Origin: Clostridia bacterium
GTDB taxonomy: Bacteria; Bacillota; Clostridia; Christensenellales; Borkfalkiaceae
Length of the DNA stretch: 64,000 bases
Direction: 5' to 3'
Assembly (NCBI GenBank): GCA_017456055.1
Contig: JAFTKC010000006.1
Location: forward strand, 175,618 to 239,617
The notes below the pieces were generated by a model. It made no database searches. It saw only the letters and a list, made by a program, of their open reading frames with translations, and was not told the origin of the DNA. The position numbers and the translations under genes were made by a program. Each line of letters opens with the position of its first letter. Within the stretch, counting starts at the first letter, position 1. Positions 32,410 through 41,971 of this stretch are shown piece after piece.

Positions 32410-34653
32410 ATGATAGACGTAAAAGAACTAATAAAAACTCTTAACGAAGAGCAAATAAAACCGGTGTTAGATACCGAGGGTGCAGTTTTAGTAATTGCAG
32501 GGGCAGGAAGTGGCAAAACGAGAGTATTGACCACTAGAATTTCCTATTTAGTGCAAGAGAAAAAGGTATCTACTTCAAATATTTTAGCAATCACTTTTAC
32601 CAACAAAGCCGCAAACGAAATGAAGGAAAGGTTAGGTAAAATTTTAGGTGAAGTGGGTGAACTTTGGGTATGCACTATTCACAGTATGTGCGTAAAGATT
32701 TTGCGTAGTTTTATAGATAGACTAGGCTACGATAAAAACTTCACCATATACGACGAGACGGATAGAGATAAAACCATAAAGCGTATTTTAGAAGACCTTA
32801 ACTTAGAGTACGATAAATTTTTCAAACTTGCAAAAGGTCAAATTTCAATGGCTAAAAACGAGTGCGTAGGGGTGGAAGACTTTGAAAACGTTTACGCCGA
32901 TTTAGTTAATGTGGAAGAACTAGCCAAAATTTATAGCGAGTACGAAAACACCTTAAATCGTTCAAACTCACTTGATTTTGACGATCTTTTGTTTAAGACT
33001 TATATTTTATTTAGAGATTATCCCGAAGTTGCAGACTATTATTCAAATAAATTTAAGTATATTCACATCGACGAATTTCAAGATACCAATAGAGTGCAGT
33101 TTGCCATTGCGCAAAGGCTATCAATTAAGCACGGAAATATTTTCGTCGTTGGTGACGACGACCAAAGTATTTACGGTTGGCGTGGAGCAAAGATTGAAAA
33201 CATTTTAACTTTTGACGACGTTTATCGTGGGGCAAAAGTATATAAACTACAAAGAAATTATCGTTCCACTAAAAAAATTCTAGAACTTGCCAATTGTATT
33301 ATAAAAAACAATCGCCAAAGAAGAAAAAAGGAACTTTTCACCGACAATGCAGACGGAGTAAAAGTTGACCTTTTCGTTGGACAAGACGAAAACGAAGAGG
33401 CTTCGTATACCGTATTGCAAATTAAAAAACTTATGGAAAGAACTGACCTTAAGTATAAAGATTTTGCAGTATTTATGCGCCTAAACGCGCTATCTAGAGC
33501 GTACGAGCAAGAGTTTACAAAATACGGAATACCTTATAAAGTTTTCGGAGGATTTAGGTTCTTTGAAAGAAAGGAAATAAAAGACGTTTTAGCCTACTTA
33601 AAGGTAATAAACAACAAGTTTGACGACGAGTCGTTTATTCGTTCTGCCGGAGTTCCAAAGCGTGGAATAGGCGACAAGAGTTTGTCTGATTTGAGAGAGT
33701 TTGCCGTAGGTAGAGGGTTATCTATGTACGATGCGATTGACTATCTAGAACTATCGGGAATAACGGGCGCAACGAAAACAAAACTTGTTAACTACAAACT
33801 TTTACTTGAGAGTTTTAGAGAGTATTCTCTAAAAAATCCAACTAGTAAGACGATGGAGTATATTCTAGAAACAACTAGTTTTTTAGAACAATTTACTGCT
33901 GAGAAGAACGACGAAAACAACTCAAAACTCTACAATATTAGTGAACTTAAAAACTCAGCCGAAGAGTTTGAAAGAACAAATTTTGGCTCAACCCTTGCAG
34001 ATTACTTAAGTTCGGTCACTTTAAGTTCGGATACCGACGATATTAAAACCGACGACGCAGTGACGGTTGCAACTATTCACTCGGCAAAAGGGCTAGAGTA
34101 TAAGTGCGTGTTCGTTGCGGGGCTTGACGAAAAGGTGCTTCCAATAGCGAGAAGCATGGGTGACGATGACGAACTAGAAGAAGAGCGTAGACTTATGTAC
34201 GTTGCCGTGACAAGAGCAAGAGAAAGACTTCACTTGACTAGGGCAACTAGTAGATATATGTACGGCAGACGTGAGTTTATGACTCAGTCGAGATTTTTAA
34301 AAGAAGCCAAGGAAGTTTTGTATCCTGAAAGGGTAGAAGAAACTCCAAAATTTAGTCAAACGCCTAATTATTATAAAACGGATTATGATAAAGACGAAGA
34401 TACCTTCACTTCTAGGACAGGGTATTCTTCTAATTACGCAAAGACCTTTTTATCTCAAACCAAGCCTAAAGCAAACGCAAGTAATAATTCAAAAGGTTAT
34501 AAAACGGGCGTTAAGGTTAAGCACGCTAAATTTGGCGAAGGCACGGTTATAATGGTTAAGGGTGAAGGCAATAATCTTATAGTTGACGTGGCGTTTAAGG
34601 GGATAGGAATAAAATCTTTATCCGTAGCGTACGCGCCTATGGAAATTATCTAG
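32410..34653 (+). CDS. pcrA: ATP-dependent DNA helicase PcrA/UvrD
   Basis: Superfamily 1A 3'-5' helicase for repair and for removing RecA or stalled polymerase. The 747-residue protein has Walker A GAGSGKT, motif Ia TFTNKAANEM, motif II DEFQDTN, motif III GDDDQSIYGWRGA, RNYRST, motif V TIHSAKGLEYKCVFV and motif VI YVAVTRARERL. The C-terminal Tudor-like domain (KVKHAKFGEGTV) binds RNA polymerase in relatives. It is followed by ligA with a 12-base gap, the usual Firmicute pcrA-ligA pairing, but without pcrB. No ribosome site precedes the chosen ATG. Confidence 0.95.
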   Translation: MIDVKELIKTLNEEQIKPVLDTEGAVLVIAGAGSGKTRVLTTRISYLVQEKKVSTSNILAITFTNKAANEMKERLGKILGEVGELWVCTIHSMCVKILRSFIDRLGYDKNFTIYDETDRDKTIKRILEDLNLEYDKFFKLAKGQISMAKNECVGVEDFENVYADLVNVEELAKIYSEYENTLNRSNSLDFDDLLFKTYILFRDYPEVADYYSNKFKYIHIDEFQDTNRVQFAIAQRLSIKHGNIFVVGDDDQSIYGWRGAKIENILTFDDVYRGAKVYKLQRNYRSTKKILELANCIIKNNRQRRKKELFTDNADGVKVDLFVGQDENEEASYTVLQIKKLMERTDLKYKDFAVFMRLNALSRAYEQEFTKYGIPYKVFGGFRFFERKEIKDVLAYLKVINNKFDDESFIRSAGVPKRGIGDKSLSDLREFAVGRGLSMYDAIDYLELSGITGATKTKLVNYKLLLESFREYSLKNPTSKTMEYILETTSFLEQFTAEKNDENNSKLYNISELKNSAEEFERTNFGSTLADYLSSVTLSSDTDDIKTDDAVTVATIHSAKGLEYKCVFVAGLDEKVLPIARSMGDDDELEEERRLMYVAVTRARERLHLTRATSRYMYGRREFMTQSRFLKEAKEVLYPERVEETPKFSQTPNYYKTDYDKDEDTFTSRTGYSSNYAKTFLSQTKPKANASNNSKGYKTGVKVKHAKFGEGTVIMVKGEGNNLIVDVAFKGIGIKSLSVAYAPMEII

Positions 34654-34665
34654 GAGGGGAAACTT

Positions 34666-36609
34666 ATGGAAGAAATGCAAAAATTAGTAAAAATTCTCAA
34701 TAAGTACGCCTACGAGTACTACGTTTTAGATAACCCCACCGTTTCGGATAAAGAGTACGACGCTTTATACGATAGATTAGTAAAACTAGAAAAAGAAACG
34801 GGGGTAGTGCTTTTTGATTCTCCCACCAAAAGAGTAGGTGGCGAGCCTATCGACGCTTTTAGAAAGCGCAACCACCTAAAGAGATTATATAGTCTAGATA
34901 AAGCGACTGAAATAGAAGAACTAAAAGCCTTTGATAAAAGGATAAACAAAAGTGAAAAAGAATTAGAATACACCGTAGAATACAAGTTCGACGGACTCAC
35001 TATTTGTATTACCTACGAAAACGGAAAGTTTACAAGGGCAACCACTAGGGGCAACGGAACGGTTGGGGAAGATGTGACGGCGCAAATTTTAACCGTAAAA
35101 AGTTTTCCATTAACCATTGATTATAAAGGAACGATTGAAGTTCAAGGAGAGGCGATAATTAGACTATCGGTGTTTGAAGAGTACAATAAAAACGCCGAAG
35201 AACCGCTTAAAAATCCAAGAAACGCAGTTGCAGGAGCAATACGAAACCTTGATCCAAAAGTGACGGAAAAAAGAAAGGTCGAGATATATTTTTACAACGT
35301 AAACTATATGTCTGAAGGTAAACTAAATAGCCAAACCGAGTGCGTGGAATTTTTGAGAAATAACGGCTTTAAGGTTCATCCTTTCCTTAAAAAATGCAAG
35401 GGAATAGAAGAGGTAATCTCTGCTATAAAAGAAGTTGATAACACTAGGAAAACGCTAGACGTTTTGACTGACGGAGCAGTAGTAAAAATCAACGATTTTT
35501 CTTTGAGAGAAGAACTTGGCGAAACGGATAAATTTCCAAGGTGGGCAATTGCATTTAAGTTTGAAGCAGAAGAAGTGACCACTATCTTAAAAGAAGTAAT
35601 TTGGCAGGTGGGAAGAACGGGCAAACTAACCCCATTAGGACTCGTTGAGAGCGTGGAGTTAGCAGGTGCAACGGTAAAAAAAGCCACCCTAAATAACTAT
35701 GGCGATCTAATTAGAAAAGGCGTAAAGAAAAACTCAAGGGTACTAATTAGAAGGAGCAACGAAGTAATTCCCGAGATACTAGGCGCAACTGAGTATTACG
35801 AGGATAGCCAAGATATAGAAAAGCCAATAGAGTGTCCGTACTGCAAAACGGCGCTAGTGGAAGTCGGCGCAAACCTATTTTGTCCAAACCAACTTTGCGA
35901 GCCTAGAATAATAGCGAAAATCACCAACTTTGCAAGTAAAAACGGAATGAATATAGAAGGCTTTTCGGAAATGACGGCGAGCCTACTTTTAGAAAAGTTC
36001 GGTGTAAAGAATTTTAGCGATTTATATAATCTAGACAAAAAAGAAGTGCTTAAGTTAGACGGCTTTAAGAAAGCCAAGACGGATAATTTATTCACGGCGA
36101 TAGAAAAGTCTAAAAAGGTAGATTTGGCAAGTTTTATTTATGCTTTGGGAATAGAAAACGTAGGCAAGAAAACTGCAAAAGATTTAGCAAAAAAATTCAC
36201 TTCGTTAGATAGCCTTATGCTTGCAAGCAAAGATTCGCTTTTAGAAGTAGACGACGTTGGAGAAGTAGTAGCAAAGAGCATAGTAGAGTATTTTACCAAT
36301 TCGCAAAATCTTTTAGAAATAGAAAAATTAAAAGAGTTGGGCGTGGAAATAGAAGAGAAAAAAAATACTTCTACTCAAGGCGTGTTTAGTGGGGAAAGGG
36401 TAGTTTTAACAGGCTCACTAGAGAGTTTTACTAGAGATCAAGCGGGAAAGATTATAGAAGATTTAGGCGGAGAAATAGTTTCTAGCGTATCGAAGAACAC
36501 TACTTTAGTATTGGCAGGCGAAAAGGCGGGAAGTAAACTTGATAAGGCAATAAAATTAGGAATAAAAATAATCGACGAACAAACCTTTAAATCTTTAATA
36601 AAAACTTGA
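34666..36609 (+). CDS. ligA: NAD-dependent DNA ligase
   Basis: Joins nicks in replication and repair using NAD. The 647-residue protein has an N-terminal Ia domain, the adenylation domain with active-site Lys in EYKFDGL near residue 106, an OB fold, a four-Cys zinc finger (CPYCKTALVEVGANLFCPNQ), helix-hairpin-helix repeats (GIENVGKKTAKDLA, VDDVGEVVAKSI) and a C-terminal BRCT (RVVLTGSLESFTRDQAGKII). Slightly shorter than the typical 670 residues but complete. A perfect AGGAGG ribosome site precedes it, only a few bases after pcrA. Confidence 0.97.
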   Translation: MEEMQKLVKILNKYAYEYYVLDNPTVSDKEYDALYDRLVKLEKETGVVLFDSPTKRVGGEPIDAFRKRNHLKRLYSLDKATEIEELKAFDKRINKSEKELEYTVEYKFDGLTICITYENGKFTRATTRGNGTVGEDVTAQILTVKSFPLTIDYKGTIEVQGEAIIRLSVFEEYNKNAEEPLKNPRNAVAGAIRNLDPKVTEKRKVEIYFYNVNYMSEGKLNSQTECVEFLRNNGFKVHPFLKKCKGIEEVISAIKEVDNTRKTLDVLTDGAVVKINDFSLREELGETDKFPRWAIAFKFEAEEVTTILKEVIWQVGRTGKLTPLGLVESVELAGATVKKATLNNYGDLIRKGVKKNSRVLIRRSNEVIPEILGATEYYEDSQDIEKPIECPYCKTALVEVGANLFCPNQLCEPRIIAKITNFASKNGMNIEGFSEMTASLLLEKFGVKNFSDLYNLDKKEVLKLDGFKKAKTDNLFTAIEKSKKVDLASFIYALGIENVGKKTAKDLAKKFTSLDSLMLASKDSLLEVDDVGEVVAKSIVEYFTNSQNLLEIEKLKELGVEIEEKKNTSTQGVFSGERVVLTGSLESFTRDQAGKIIEDLGGEIVSSVSKNTTLVLAGEKAGSKLDKAIKLGIKIIDEQTFKSLIKT

Positions 36610-36634
36610 TAAAAAAGAAAGATTATGATAAAAT
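36606..36634 (+). promoter_or_regulatory. Promoter before yicC
   Basis: TTGATA (36606-36611, overlapping the ligA stop), 17 nt, TAAAAT (36629-36634). It could start the yicC-gmk-rpoZ unit. Confidence 0.6.
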
Positions 36635-36671
36635 AAATAAAATAAGAATATTATAAGGCAAAATTTTGATT

Positions 36672-37541
36672 ATGAAGAGTATGACGGGGTACGGCAAAGC
36701 CGAATACGCAAAAGAGGGAATAGCCTTAAGCGTAGAAATAAAAACGGTAAATAATAGAAACTTAGATTTCAACGCAAAGATGCCGAGAGCGTTTATTTGT
36801 CTAGAAGACCAACTTAGAAAGACGGTGGCCGAATACGTGTTGCGTGGCAGAGTAGATTTATTTATAAACTTTTCGGATAGAAGAGAGAGTAAAAATCCCG
36901 TACAAGTTGACCTTAACAAAGCGAGAGAATATTACGAAGCGTTAAAGACCATATCAAGCGAATTTAATTTGCCGTTTGATGCGAGCGCAAGTTTTATTCT
37001 TAAATCGCCAGACGTTTTAGTAGAAGATATCGGCACAGATATTGAAGACGTAAAAGACGCCGTTATAGAAACGGTGAAAAAGGCTTGCGAAAATCTTAAC
37101 GCAATGCGTGAGATAGAAGGCAAAAAACTCATAGAAGATATGCTTTCTCGCATGGATACCATAGAGTCACTAAGAGAAAAGATTAAAGAGCGTGCGCCGT
37201 TAGTTGCTATGGAGCATAAAAAGAAACTAAAAGAGCGTATTGAGGAAGCGCTTGGCGACGTAAAGATGGACGAAGTGAGATTATTAAACGAGATAGCCTT
37301 CTACACGGATAAAGTTAATATTGACGAAGAGTTAACTAGACTCGGCTCGCATATATCTCAATTTAGGTCGATAATAAAGACTGCGGGAGTAGGCAAGAAA
37401 CTAGATTTTTTGATGCAAGAATTTAATCGCGAAGCAAATACCATTTGTTCAAAATCTAACGATATAGAAGTGACCAATTACGCGCTATCTCTAAAAAACG
37501 AGATAGAGAAAGTGAGAGAACAAGTTCAAAATTTGGAGTAG
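36672..37541 (+). CDS. yicC: YicC family endoribonuclease
   Basis: YicC proteins are recently recognised endoribonucleases that act on small or leader RNAs. The 289-residue protein has the MKSMTGYGKAEY start typical of the family, KTVNNRNLDF, and a C-terminal DUF1732 region (KLDFLMQEFNREANTICSKS). I choose the ATG at 36672 because family members begin a few residues before SMTG. A TTG at 36666 is better spaced to the TAAGG site and remains possible. It directly precedes gmk (one base), the universal Firmicute order, although remA is missing between them. Confidence 0.92.
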   Translation: MKSMTGYGKAEYAKEGIALSVEIKTVNNRNLDFNAKMPRAFICLEDQLRKTVAEYVLRGRVDLFINFSDRRESKNPVQVDLNKAREYYEALKTISSEFNLPFDASASFILKSPDVLVEDIGTDIEDVKDAVIETVKKACENLNAMREIEGKKLIEDMLSRMDTIESLREKIKERAPLVAMEHKKKLKERIEEALGDVKMDEVRLLNEIAFYTDKVNIDEELTRLGSHISQFRSIIKTAGVGKKLDFLMQEFNREANTICSKSNDIEVTNYALSLKNEIEKVREQVQNLE

Positions 37542-37542
37542 T

Positions 37543-38100
37543 ATGAGAAATTTACTTGTAGTATTATCAGGCCCGTCGGGAGTAGGCAAGGGCACTATAG
37601 CAAAAAAACTAGTGGAAAAAGAAAGTGACTTTGCGCTCAGTATTTCTTGTACGACGAGAAAGGCAAGACGTGGCGAAGTAGACGGAAGAGAATACTTTTT
37701 CTTAAGTAAAGAAAGTTTTTTAGAGAAAAAGGAAAATAACGGATTTTTAGAGTATTCCGAGCATTTTGAAAACTATTACGGAACGCCAAAAGATTTCGTA
37801 ATGCAAAAACTTGGGGAAAAAGACGTAATTTTAGAGATTGACGTAAACGGTGGATTGAACGTTAAAAAGAACTTTCCCGAAGCCGTGCTAATAATGATAG
37901 CGCCCCCATCTAGAGAAGAAGTAAAGAGAAGACTAATTAAGAGAAACACCGAAAGCCTAGAGAAGATTGAATTAAGGCTAAAGAGAATGGACTTTGAATT
38001 AGAAAAGCAAAGCGAATACGATTATACGGTAGTAAACGACGACTTAAATAAGACGGTCGATAAAATTATAGAAATCATAAAAAAAGAAAAAAATAGATAG
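37543..38100 (+). CDS. gmk: Guanylate kinase
   Basis: Phosphorylates GMP to GDP with ATP. The 185-residue protein has the P-loop SGPSGVGKGT, SCTTRKARRGEVDGREYFF for GMP binding, and the lid segment RLIKRNTESLEKIELRL. It starts one base after yicC and ends 19 bases before rpoZ, as in Bacillus. It supplies GDP for both RNA synthesis and (p)ppGpp. Confidence 0.97.
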   Translation: MRNLLVVLSGPSGVGKGTIAKKLVEKESDFALSISCTTRKARRGEVDGREYFFLSKESFLEKKENNGFLEYSEHFENYYGTPKDFVMQKLGEKDVILEIDVNGGLNVKKNFPEAVLIMIAPPSREEVKRRLIKRNTESLEKIELRLKRMDFELEKQSEYDYTVVNDDLNKTVDKIIEIIKKEKNR

Positions 38101-38119
38101 CAAAAAAAGGAGAATAGAT

Positions 38120-38323
38120 ATGATACATAAACCACCTATTGACGAATTGGCAGAAAAAGTTGGTTCAAAGTACGCTTTGTGCGTAGTGACCAGTAAGCGT
38201 GCAAGACAGTTAATGGAACAGGCGGCAAACCAAGGTTTAACCACTCTTCCAAACAACGAAAAGCCGTTGTCAACTGCAGCGCAAGAGATTTACGGGGGCA
38301 AACTTATTGCCACGAACGACTAG
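38120..38323 (+). CDS. rpoZ: RNA polymerase omega subunit
   Basis: A small 67-residue subunit that chaperones the beta-prime subunit. It has the conserved IDELAEKVGSKYALCVVTSKRARQL N-terminal part and the later KPLSTAAQEIYGGKL. An AAAAGGAG ribosome site precedes the ATG. The gene normally continues into coaBC in Bacillus; here it ends at a hairpin and priA follows. Confidence 0.95.
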   Translation: MIHKPPIDELAEKVGSKYALCVVTSKRARQLMEQAANQGLTTLPNNEKPLSTAAQEIYGGKLIATND

Positions 38324-38325
38324 TA

Positions 38326-38365
38326 AAAAGATGCGTTGGGCTCGTGCTTAAACGCATTTTTATTT
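38326..38365 (+). terminator. Terminator between rpoZ and priA
   Basis: Stem ATGCGTT (38331-38337) with AACGCAT (38351-38357), a 13-nt loop and T-rich tail. It lies immediately upstream of priA, whose ATG is about 10 bases later, so priA expression may depend on read-through. Confidence 0.72.
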
Positions 38366-38374
38366 AAGAAAATT

Positions 38375-40576
38375 ATGTTCGCTCAAGTAATAGTAGACAT
38401 ATCTCACACCGAAGTAGACAAGGTGTTTGAATATAGAATTCCAGTAGACTTTCAAGCAAGGCTTGGGAGTCGTGTTTTAGTGCCTTTTGGCAAAAAACTA
38501 ATAGAGGGAATTATTACTAAAATCACTAATACTTGCGAATATAGTGAAGAAAAAATTAAAGAAATAGCAAAGGTTTTAGAAGACACTCCCGTTTTAACTG
38601 AAGAGACGTTAGAGTTAGCAGACTTTATTTGCAAAACTTGTTTTGTCACCAAAGCGCTCGCTTTAAGGCTGTTTTTGCCGAGCGAAATGAGAAAAGGCAA
38701 AGTAAAAGAACAATTTACCATTTACTACAAGTTAGTTGACGGATTAGACGTAGAAAAAACGTTAGAGAGCCTAAATAAAAACGCAGTAAAGCAAAAAGAG
38801 TTAATAGTATATTTGGCAAAAAACGAGAGACAAACGAGCGTAATTTTAAACGAAGAATTTGGAAACAGCGCAGTAAACGGCGCGCTCAAGAAAGGACTTT
38901 TGCAAGTAGAAAAGGTAAAAAAACTTAGAGCGCCGTATCAAGAACTAAAGAGAAAAGACAAGGTAATAAATTTAACCGAAAGTCAAAAAAACGCAATAGA
39001 AAGCGTGATACAAACGGACAAAATAGCAACGCTTATATTCGGCGTGACGGGGTCTGGAAAGACGGAGATTTACCTTGATTTAATAGATAAAACAATAAAG
39101 CAGGGCAAAACTGCAATAATGCTCGTGCCGGAAATTTCACTCACCCCGCAAATGCTTTCGCAACTAAGAAAAAGATTTGGAGAGACGGCGGCAATACTTC
39201 ATAGTGGTCTTTCTGCGGGCGAAAGGTTTGACGAGTGGTGGAGAATTCGTAGTGGCGAAGCAAAAATCGTAATAGGCGCTAGGAGTGCGATATTTGCGCC
39301 CGTAGAGAATTTAGGGTTAATCGTTATCGACGAAGAGCACGACGGAAGTTATCAAAGTGAATCGTCGCCAAGATATTCAACCATAGAAGTAGCCACCTTT
39401 AGAGCCAAGAAAAACGGCGCTAAATTAGTATTGGGAAGCGCAACGCCTGGTGTAGATAGTTATCTAAAGGCAAAAAACGGCGAATATAATTTAGTCACGT
39501 TAAAGGAGAGAATAAACAAAAAGCCCCTACCCGACGTTGAGACGGTAGATATGAGAAAGGAAGTTAGAGCGGGCAACGTTTCACCTTTTTCAAGGTCGTT
39601 AAAGTACGAATTAACAGAGTGCCTAAAAAAAGGCAATCAAGCCATAATCTTTCTAAACCAAAGGGGATATTCTAGGTCGGTGATATGTACTGAGTGTGGA
39701 CACGTGCAAAAATGTTCTTCCTGCGACGTATCTCTCACTTATCATAAAGAAGATAATTCACTTTTGTGCCACTATTGTGGGGCGAAATACAAGATGATAG
39801 AGGCTTGTACCGAGTGTGGAAGCACAAGGCTAAGATATGGTGGAACGGGCACGGAGAGAGTGGTTAGCGAACTCAGTCAATTATTCCCAAATGCAAGAAT
39901 TTTGAGAATGGATAGGGATACCACTCAAACAAAAGAAGGGCATTTTAAGATACTAAACGAATTTAGCGAAAAGAAAGCCGATATTTTGGTCGGTACGCAA
40001 ATGGTGGCAAAAGGTCACGATTTTCCGTCAGTCACGGTAGTTGGTATTTTAGATGCCGATATGAGTTTGCATTTTTCCGACTATAGAAGTGGAGAGCGAA
40101 CTTTCCAACTACTAACGCAGGTTGCGGGAAGAAGTGGGAGAGACGAGCAAGCGGGCAAAGTAATACTTCAAACCTATTCGCCCGATAATCCCATTTTACT
40201 TAGAGCGATAAACTACGATTACGAAGGGTTTTTCGAGCACGAAATTTCCATTAGAAAAGCAACTGCTTTCCCGCCTTTTTCCAACATTTTAAGAGTTTTA
40301 ATATCGGCAAGCGAAGAACAAACGGTAGTAGATGGAACTAAAAAAGTTTATCAGGACTTAAAGGAAGTATACGAAGAAAATAGAGATAAGTTTTTCTTTT
40401 TCGGGTGTATGAAAGCGCCGATAAAAAAACTTCAAGGAAAATACCGCTATCAAATTTTAATGAGAGTGGAAACGGGAAATAACCACCTAATTGATAAAAT
40501 TTATCTAGAAGCAGAAAAGTATAATAGTAGGAATTTACCCGTGTTCGTGGAGAAAAATCCAAACAATTTAAGTTAG
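38375..40576 (+). CDS. priA: Primosomal protein N' (PriA helicase)
   Basis: 3'-5' helicase that reloads the replisome at stalled forks. The 733-residue product begins FAQVIVDISHTEVDKVFEY, the usual 3'-DNA-binding domain. The helicase core has GVTGSGKTEIYLDLI and DEEHDGSY. Zinc-binding cysteine pairs follow (CTECGHVQKCSSC, CHYCG, CTECG) and then AGRSGRDEQAGKVILQT. The start at 38375 is chosen because the upstream frame runs through the terminator hairpin; the ribosome site (AAGAA) is weak. Confidence 0.94.
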   Translation: MFAQVIVDISHTEVDKVFEYRIPVDFQARLGSRVLVPFGKKLIEGIITKITNTCEYSEEKIKEIAKVLEDTPVLTEETLELADFICKTCFVTKALALRLFLPSEMRKGKVKEQFTIYYKLVDGLDVEKTLESLNKNAVKQKELIVYLAKNERQTSVILNEEFGNSAVNGALKKGLLQVEKVKKLRAPYQELKRKDKVINLTESQKNAIESVIQTDKIATLIFGVTGSGKTEIYLDLIDKTIKQGKTAIMLVPEISLTPQMLSQLRKRFGETAAILHSGLSAGERFDEWWRIRSGEAKIVIGARSAIFAPVENLGLIVIDEEHDGSYQSESSPRYSTIEVATFRAKKNGAKLVLGSATPGVDSYLKAKNGEYNLVTLKERINKKPLPDVETVDMRKEVRAGNVSPFSRSLKYELTECLKKGNQAIIFLNQRGYSRSVICTECGHVQKCSSCDVSLTYHKEDNSLLCHYCGAKYKMIEACTECGSTRLRYGGTGTERVVSELSQLFPNARILRMDRDTTQTKEGHFKILNEFSEKKADILVGTQMVAKGHDFPSVTVVGILDADMSLHFSDYRSGERTFQLLTQVAGRSGRDEQAGKVILQTYSPDNPILLRAINYDYEGFFEHEISIRKATAFPPFSNILRVLISASEEQTVVDGTKKVYQDLKEVYEENRDKFFFFGCMKAPIKKLQGKYRYQILMRVETGNNHLIDKIYLEAEKYNSRNLPVFVEKNPNNLS

Positions 40577-40592
40577 AAAATAAGGAGCAAAA

Positions 40593-41045
40593 ATGGCAAT
40601 ACGCAATATAGTTCAAAACGGCGATCCCGTTTTGAGAAAAAAGTGTTTTGAAGTCGAAAATTTTGACGAAAAATTAAATATTTTACTAGACGATATGAAA
40701 GACACCCTTATAAAATCGGAGGGCGTAGGCTTAGCAGCGCCACAAATTGGAGTTTTAAGAAGAATTTTTCTAGTTAAGTACGAAGATTTTTATTTTGAGT
40801 GCATAAACCCAAAAATTACCGAAATGAAAGGAAAATGCGTAGAGCAAGAGGGGTGTTTATCTGTAAGGGGAATGTACGGCGAAGTAGAAAGACCAACAAA
40901 AATCACCGTAGAGTTTTACGATAGAAACGGAAAATATAATAAACTAAAAGTAAGTGGATTTTTAGCGAGAATATTCTGCCATGAAAACGACCATTTAGAC
41001 GGAATTTTATATATAGACAAAGCAAAGAACGTAGGTAGGGCTTAA
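40593..41045 (+). CDS. def: Peptide deformylase
   Basis: Removes the formyl group from new proteins. The 150-residue enzyme has motif 1 GVGLAAPQIG, motif 2 EGCLS with a metal-ligand Cys, and motif 3 CHENDHLDG, where the family has HExDH; both His ligands and the Glu are kept. TAAGGAG ribosome site. It precedes fmt, whose product adds the formyl group, by five bases. A broken fmt would make this enzyme's substrate scarce, which is one reason to doubt the fmt stop codon. Confidence 0.96.
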   Translation: MAIRNIVQNGDPVLRKKCFEVENFDEKLNILLDDMKDTLIKSEGVGLAAPQIGVLRRIFLVKYEDFYFECINPKITEMKGKCVEQEGCLSVRGMYGEVERPTKITVEFYDRNGKYNKLKVSGFLARIFCHENDHLDGILYIDKAKNVGRA

Positions 41046-41050
41046 AAGAG

Positions 41051-41971
41051 ATGAGAGTAGTGTATTTAGGAACGCCTGAGTTTGCGGTAGCCCCCTTAAA
41101 AAAACTTCTAGAGATAGATAAAATAGAAATAGTTGGAGTTGTGACAAACAAGGATAAAAAGGTTGGAAGAAAATAAATTTTAACCTCGCCCCCAGTAAAA
41201 CAATTGGCAATGGAGAAAGGGCTTCACGTACTTCAATATGATAAAATTAGAGTGGAAGGGGTGGAAGATTTAAAAGCGTTAAAACCCGACCTAATGATTA
41301 CGTGCGCATTTGGTCAAATTTTAAGCCAAGAGATAATTGATATAGCAAAGATTGGCGTATTTAATATACACGCGTCGCTACTCCCAAAATATAGGGGCGC
41401 TTCACCTATAAACGAGGCGATTTTACGTGGTGAAAAAGAGACGGGCGTGACTATTATGAGAACGGATATCGGCATTGATACAGGCGATATTATTTATAAA
41501 ACGTCAACTGAAATTAAAGAACAAGAAACGGCTGGAGAGTTAAGTGAGAGATTATCTGTAATTGGAGCAAATGCAATAGAAAAAGTGGTTTTAGACTTAC
41601 TAGACGGAAAGGTAGAATACGTTAAACAACCCGAGAACGACTTTCCGTATACTAGAATAATAAAAAAAGAAGACGCCAAAATCGACTTTAACGAAAAAGC
41701 CGAAGACGTAGCAAATAAAGTTAGAGCGTATAATCCAGCCCCCGTGGCTTATGCCACCTTAAACGGAGAGCCGTTTAAGATTTATAAAGCAAAAGTTAGT
41801 GACAAGACGGGTGACGTTGGCAAGGTTTTAGAAAACGAAAAAAAGCTTATTATAGGTTGCAAGGATAAAAGCGTAGAATTTTTAGTAGTTCAAAAATGTG
41901 GTGGAAAGCCAATGAACGCTGTAGATTTTTTAAGGGGCAACCGATTAGAATTAGGAAAGGAATTTAAATGA
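41051..41971 (+). pseudogene. fmt: Methionyl-tRNA formyltransferase, interrupted by in-frame TAA
   Basis: Fmt formylates initiator Met-tRNA. The frame from ATG 41051 reads RVVYLGTPEFAVAPL and continues to NKDKKVGRK. TAA at 41174-41176 (codon 42) then stops it, and the same frame resumes with ILTSPPVKQLA. Both sides are typical Fmt: the later part has NIHASLLPKYRGASPI and TIMRTDIGIDTGDI. A C-to-T or A-to-T change at 41174 would explain the stop (CAA or AAA expected). No frameshift is needed. TAA is a real stop elsewhere, so recoding is unlikely; a sequencing or assembly error is the simplest reading, a genuine nonsense mutation the alternative. Confidence 0.9.

Noticed and set aside
41174-41176. 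TAA read as a sense codon (recoding)
   Set aside because: TAA is a normal stop for many genes in the window, and no recoding element was seen.
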